Program-made: the position numbers and the translations under genes | The notes under the pieces: generated by a model | What the model was told of the DNA's origin: nothing | The model's database searches: none | The model's input: only the letters and a program-made list of their open reading frames with translations | Origin: CAZEMR01 sp964513465 | GTDB taxonomy: Bacteria > Bacteroidota > Ignavibacteria > Kapaibacteriales > UBA2268 | Assembly (NCBI GenBank): GCA_964513465.1 | Contig: CAZEMR010000062.1 | Span: forward strand, 1-17,429 | Reading direction: 5' to 3' | Length of the DNA: 17,429 nt | Shown: one piece after another, positions 14,988 to 17,429 of the stretch | How positions within the stretch are numbered: position 1 is the first letter of the stretch | How the letters are laid out: each line of letters opens with the position of its first letter

Positions 14988-16931
14988 ATGATAACTATTT
15001 CGAACATATCGATTTTTACGGGCGATCGCTGGCTTTTTGACGATGTTTCGCTCACAATTCGCGACGACGACCGCATCGGGCTGATCGGTCGCAACGGCGC
15101 GGGCAAGAGTACTTTGCTGAAAATTATCGCTCGCAATATCGAGCCCGAAAGCGGCACTCTGACTATGCCCTCGGATTATACCGTTGGCTACCTGCCGCAG
15201 GAAGCCTCACCGTTTTCGGACAAATCGGTCGTCGAGGAAACCAAATCCGCGCTCGGAGAAATTATATATTTAGAGAAAACAATCGCGGAAATTAATCAGG
15301 AAATCGCCGAACGAGAGGATTATGAATCCGATGGATATTCGCGTTTGCTCGAAAAACTCGGCGAGGCAAGCGACCGCTACGAAATGCTTGGCGGCGGACA
15401 AGCCGAAGCTCAGATAGAGAGAATACTTACCGGATTGGGATTCGAAAGCGAAGATTTCGGCCGGCCTGTAAGCGAGTTCAGCGGCGGCTGGCGAATGCGT
15501 ATAGAGCTTGCAAAAATACTGCTGAGCCATCCGGACTGCATTTTGCTTGATGAACCGACGAACCATCTGGATATTGAATCTCTGACCTGGCTGGAGAATT
15601 TTCTGAAAAATTACAAAGGTGCGATTTTGCTAGTTTCGCACGATAGGCGATTTTTGGATAATATCACCAACCGCACGGTAGAAATCAGCGCAGGCAAAGT
15701 ATTCATGGGCGATCTGCCATATTCCGAATTTGTTGAATTCCGCGAAAAGCAGCGTCAACAGCAGCTCGCCGCGCAGAAAAATCAGCAGAAAAAAATCGAT
15801 CAGACCGAGAGATTCATCGAGCGTTTTAGGTCGAAGGCAACCCTTGCATCGCGCGTACAATCCCGAATTAAACAGCTTGAGAAAATGGAGCGTATCGAAA
15901 TCGACGAGGAAGAGGACTCCCGTATTCGGGTGCGATTCCCCGAGCCTCCGAGATCGGGCGCAACGGTCGCCGAAACACGCAATCTGCAAAAAAGATATGG
16001 CGACCATCAAGTACTCGGAGGAATCGATTTCTCGATTGGACGCGGCGAAAAAGTCGCATTTGTCGGTCGCAACGGCGAGGGAAAGACCACGCTCTCGCGT
16101 ATTCTGGCCGGCGACCTGGATTACGAGGGCAATCTAAAAATCGGCCACAACGTATCGGTCGGATTTTATTCGCAGCATCAGGCACAGCTACTCGACGACA
16201 GCTCAACGGCTTACGACATAATCGACCGCGCCGCCACCGGCGAAATGCGCACGCGAATCCGCAGCCTGCTCGGAGCATTCCTATTCAGCGGCGACGATAT
16301 ATATAAAAAGGTCAAAGTGCTCTCAGGCGGCGAAAAATCACGCCTTGCGCTGGCCCGACTGATGCTCGAGCCGCATAATTTCCTAATCCTCGACGAACCC
16401 ACAAACCATCTTGACATGACCAGCAAAGACGTCCTTAAAGAAGCTCTCGCCGAGTACGCAGGCGCGCTGATAGTGGTATCCCACGACCGCGACTTCCTGG
16501 ACGGACTGACCGGACGTACAGTGGAATTTCGCAATCAAGGAATCGAGGAAGTCATAGGCGGAATAAATACTTACCTCGAAAAAAAACGCATAGAAAACAT
16601 CCGCGAAATAGAACGAACGAGCAAATCGAAATTTGTTGAATCTGCCAGCAACGTGAGCGATTCCGAGGCCTATCGTCAGCAGCAAAAGGCTTATCAGCGC
16701 GAGCACACGCGGCTCAGCCGCCAGATAGGATCCCTCGAAACTGAAATTGAAGTCCTCGAGTCTAAAATCGCCGGACTTGATGAATTATTTGCCGATGCCG
16801 AACTATTTGCCGATCCAGAATTCGCCCGCGAAAAACAGGAAGAATACACCGCACTTAAAAATCTATTAAATCGCAAAATGGACCAATGGAGCGAACTCCA
16901 GGAAGAAATGGAATCTCTAAGTCACGAATAA
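14988..16931 (+). CDS. ABC-F family ATPase (ribosome-associated type)
   Basis: A 647-residue protein with two ABC ATPase domains and no membrane segment, which defines ABC-F. Domain 1: Walker A GRNGAGKST (~34-42), signature FSGGWRMR (~164-171), Walker B ILLDEP with NHLD (~185-195). The inter-domain linker (~245-325) is rich in Gln/Lys and contains RFRSKATLASRVQSRIKQLE, the P-site tRNA interaction motif region of this family. Domain 2: GRNGEGKTT (~360-368), LSGGEKSR (~445-452), LILDEPTNHLD (~466-476). Residues ~555-645 are predicted coiled coil. ABC-F proteins bind the ribosomal E site and relieve stalled translation; some protect against antibiotics. The layout fits a housekeeping Uup/YdiF/YheS-like member, but the exact subgroup cannot be settled by eye. 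Inside the coiled coil is a short tandem repeat (LFADA-E-LFADP). It is divergent from the kinase gene. Confidence 0.9.
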   Translation: MITISNISIFTGDRWLFDDVSLTIRDDDRIGLIGRNGAGKSTLLKIIARNIEPESGTLTMPSDYTVGYLPQEASPFSDKSVVEETKSALGEIIYLEKTIAEINQEIAEREDYESDGYSRLLEKLGEASDRYEMLGGGQAEAQIERILTGLGFESEDFGRPVSEFSGGWRMRIELAKILLSHPDCILLDEPTNHLDIESLTWLENFLKNYKGAILLVSHDRRFLDNITNRTVEISAGKVFMGDLPYSEFVEFREKQRQQQLAAQKNQQKKIDQTERFIERFRSKATLASRVQSRIKQLEKMERIEIDEEEDSRIRVRFPEPPRSGATVAETRNLQKRYGDHQVLGGIDFSIGRGEKVAFVGRNGEGKTTLSRILAGDLDYEGNLKIGHNVSVGFYSQHQAQLLDDSSTAYDIIDRAATGEMRTRIRSLLGAFLFSGDDIYKKVKVLSGGEKSRLALARLMLEPHNFLILDEPTNHLDMTSKDVLKEALAEYAGALIVVSHDRDFLDGLTGRTVEFRNQGIEEVIGGINTYLEKKRIENIREIERTSKSKFVESASNVSDSEAYRQQQKAYQREHTRLSRQIGSLETEIEVLESKIAGLDELFADAELFADPEFAREKQEEYTALKNLLNRKMDQWSELQEEMESLSHE

Positions 16932-16988
16932 ACAATAGATTACCGCTACTGTGTCCATCAATAATCACCCACAAAGCTTAAATAAATT

Positions 16989-17018
16989 TTGCAGATTAGT
17001 ATAAAAGTGTTAATTTTG
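16989..17018 (+). promoter_or_regulatory. Bacteroidota-type promoter of the tRNA
   Basis: TTG (16989-16991), 19 bases, TAATTTTG (17011-17018): an exact match to TTG-N19-TAnnTTTG. The element ends only four bases before the mature tRNA 5' end. A competing weaker possibility is a TATAAA -10 at 17000-17005. Confidence 0.55.
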
Positions 17019-17022
17019 CCGT

Positions 17023-17096
17023 GCTCCCTTAGCTCAGTTGGCCAGAGCAGCTGACTCTTAATCAGCGGGCCGGGAGTTCGAGTCTCCCAGGGAGCA
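17023..17096 (+). tRNA. trnK: tRNA-Lys, anticodon CTT
   Basis: A full cloverleaf can be drawn. The acceptor GCTCCCT (17023-17029) pairs with AGGGAGC (17089-17095), with discriminator A at 17096. The D stem is GCTC/GAGC. The anticodon stem GCTGA/TCAGC encloses the loop CTCTTAA, with CTT at 17057-17059. The T arm is GGGAG-TTCGAGT-CTCCC. The CCA end is not encoded. It reads AAG codons. Confidence 0.97.
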
Positions 17097-17104
17097 CTGA
17101 GCAT

Positions 17105-17144
17105 AATCCGCAAGTTCATAATATTGATGGGCTTGCGGATTTTT
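17105..17144 (+). terminator. Terminator of the tRNA gene
   Basis: AATCCGCAAG (17105-17114) and CTTGCGGATT (17132-17141) form a perfect 10-bp stem, followed by TTT. Confidence 0.8.
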
Positions 17145-17283
17145 AGTTTTGGGTGTTAACGCAGTTGTTAACGGATTTGCAATGTAAACATCATTTTTTT
17201 CTATTCAAATACTGCAATAATTGCTCCGGCTTGCAATCTATTATCTTATAATTTCTCCCTCACAATATAAGGAATTTTTGAAA

Positions 17284-17429
17284 ATGGAAATTCTTGATAC
17301 TCTTATTTCGCTCTTCGAAGAACAACTCGCTAAAATCGCCAAAAGACGTAATAAGAATGAATATGAGCAAATGAAAAAGCAAATTGACGATATTAAGTTA
17401 ATACCCAGCGAGCAGGATGTGTCAGATAA
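17284..17429 (+). CDS. Start of an unrecognised ORF, cut by the window edge
   Basis: The frame opens at ATG 17284, ten bases after AAGGA (17269-17273), and is still open at the last base: the final two bases AA begin a further codon. The 48 visible residues are charged and probably helical: LFEEQLAKIAKRRNKNEYEQ followed by a Lys/Asp-rich stretch and SEQDVSD. There is a TATAAT at 17247-17252 but no good -35 at the right distance. I recognise no family. The ORF sits directly after a tRNA gene, a common site for integrated elements, but nothing visible proves that. It could be a short hypothetical gene or the start of a larger one. Confidence 0.5.
   Translation, partial: MEILDTLISLFEEQLAKIAKRRNKNEYEQMKKQIDDIKLIPSEQDVSD

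Noticed and set aside
17070..17283. Possible integrated element attachment site at the tRNA-Lys 3' end
   Set aside because: I saw no second copy of the tRNA 3' sequence and no integrase within the 330 bases after it; the window is too short to decide.

Overview
The window looks like chromosome from a Bacteroidota/FCB-group bacterium, possibly a deep lineage such as Ignavibacteria/Kapabacteria, though I cannot place it exactly. Four proteins end in type IX secretion (T9SS) C-terminal sorting domains with a Y/F-P-N-P-A motif. Two sites match the Bacteroidota promoter consensus TTG-N19/20-TAnnTTTG. Shine-Dalgarno sequences are present before some genes and absent before others, and base composition is moderate but very uneven.

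Region 1 (1-6940) is a same-strand tandem array of four secreted paralogues; the first is cut by the window edge. Each complete one has a signal peptide, a long Tyr/Trp/acid-rich body of degenerate ~30-residue repeats that recall YD/RHS repeats, and a T9SS C-terminal domain. Each gene is followed by its own hairpin terminator, so they are probably separate transcripts. The first three share a nearly identical C-terminal domain and also the same GCCCCGG-type terminator hairpin. The fourth has a different sorting domain and a different terminator. This array is the least explained part of the window.

Region 2 (7188-11740) is a catabolic cluster for leucine/isovalerate. It encodes a methylcrotonyl-CoA carboxylase beta subunit, a LiuC-type methylglutaconyl-CoA hydratase, a biotin carboxylase, and a small biotin carrier protein. 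The last two together equal a methylcrotonyl-CoA carboxylase alpha subunit split in two. The products would convert 3-methylcrotonyl-CoA to 3-methylglutaconyl-CoA and then to HMG-CoA. HMG-CoA lyase and isovaleryl-CoA dehydrogenase are not in the window.

Region 3 (11755-13160) is sucC, with its own Bacteroidota-type promoter and a strong terminator; sucD is not beside it. Convergent to it (13170-14807, minus) is a soluble double-PAS histidine kinase with no response regulator beside it. Divergent from the kinase is an ABC-F ATPase (14988-16931). A tRNA-Lys(CTT) follows at 17023-17096, with a hairpin terminator, and then the start of an unrecognised small ORF that runs off the window.
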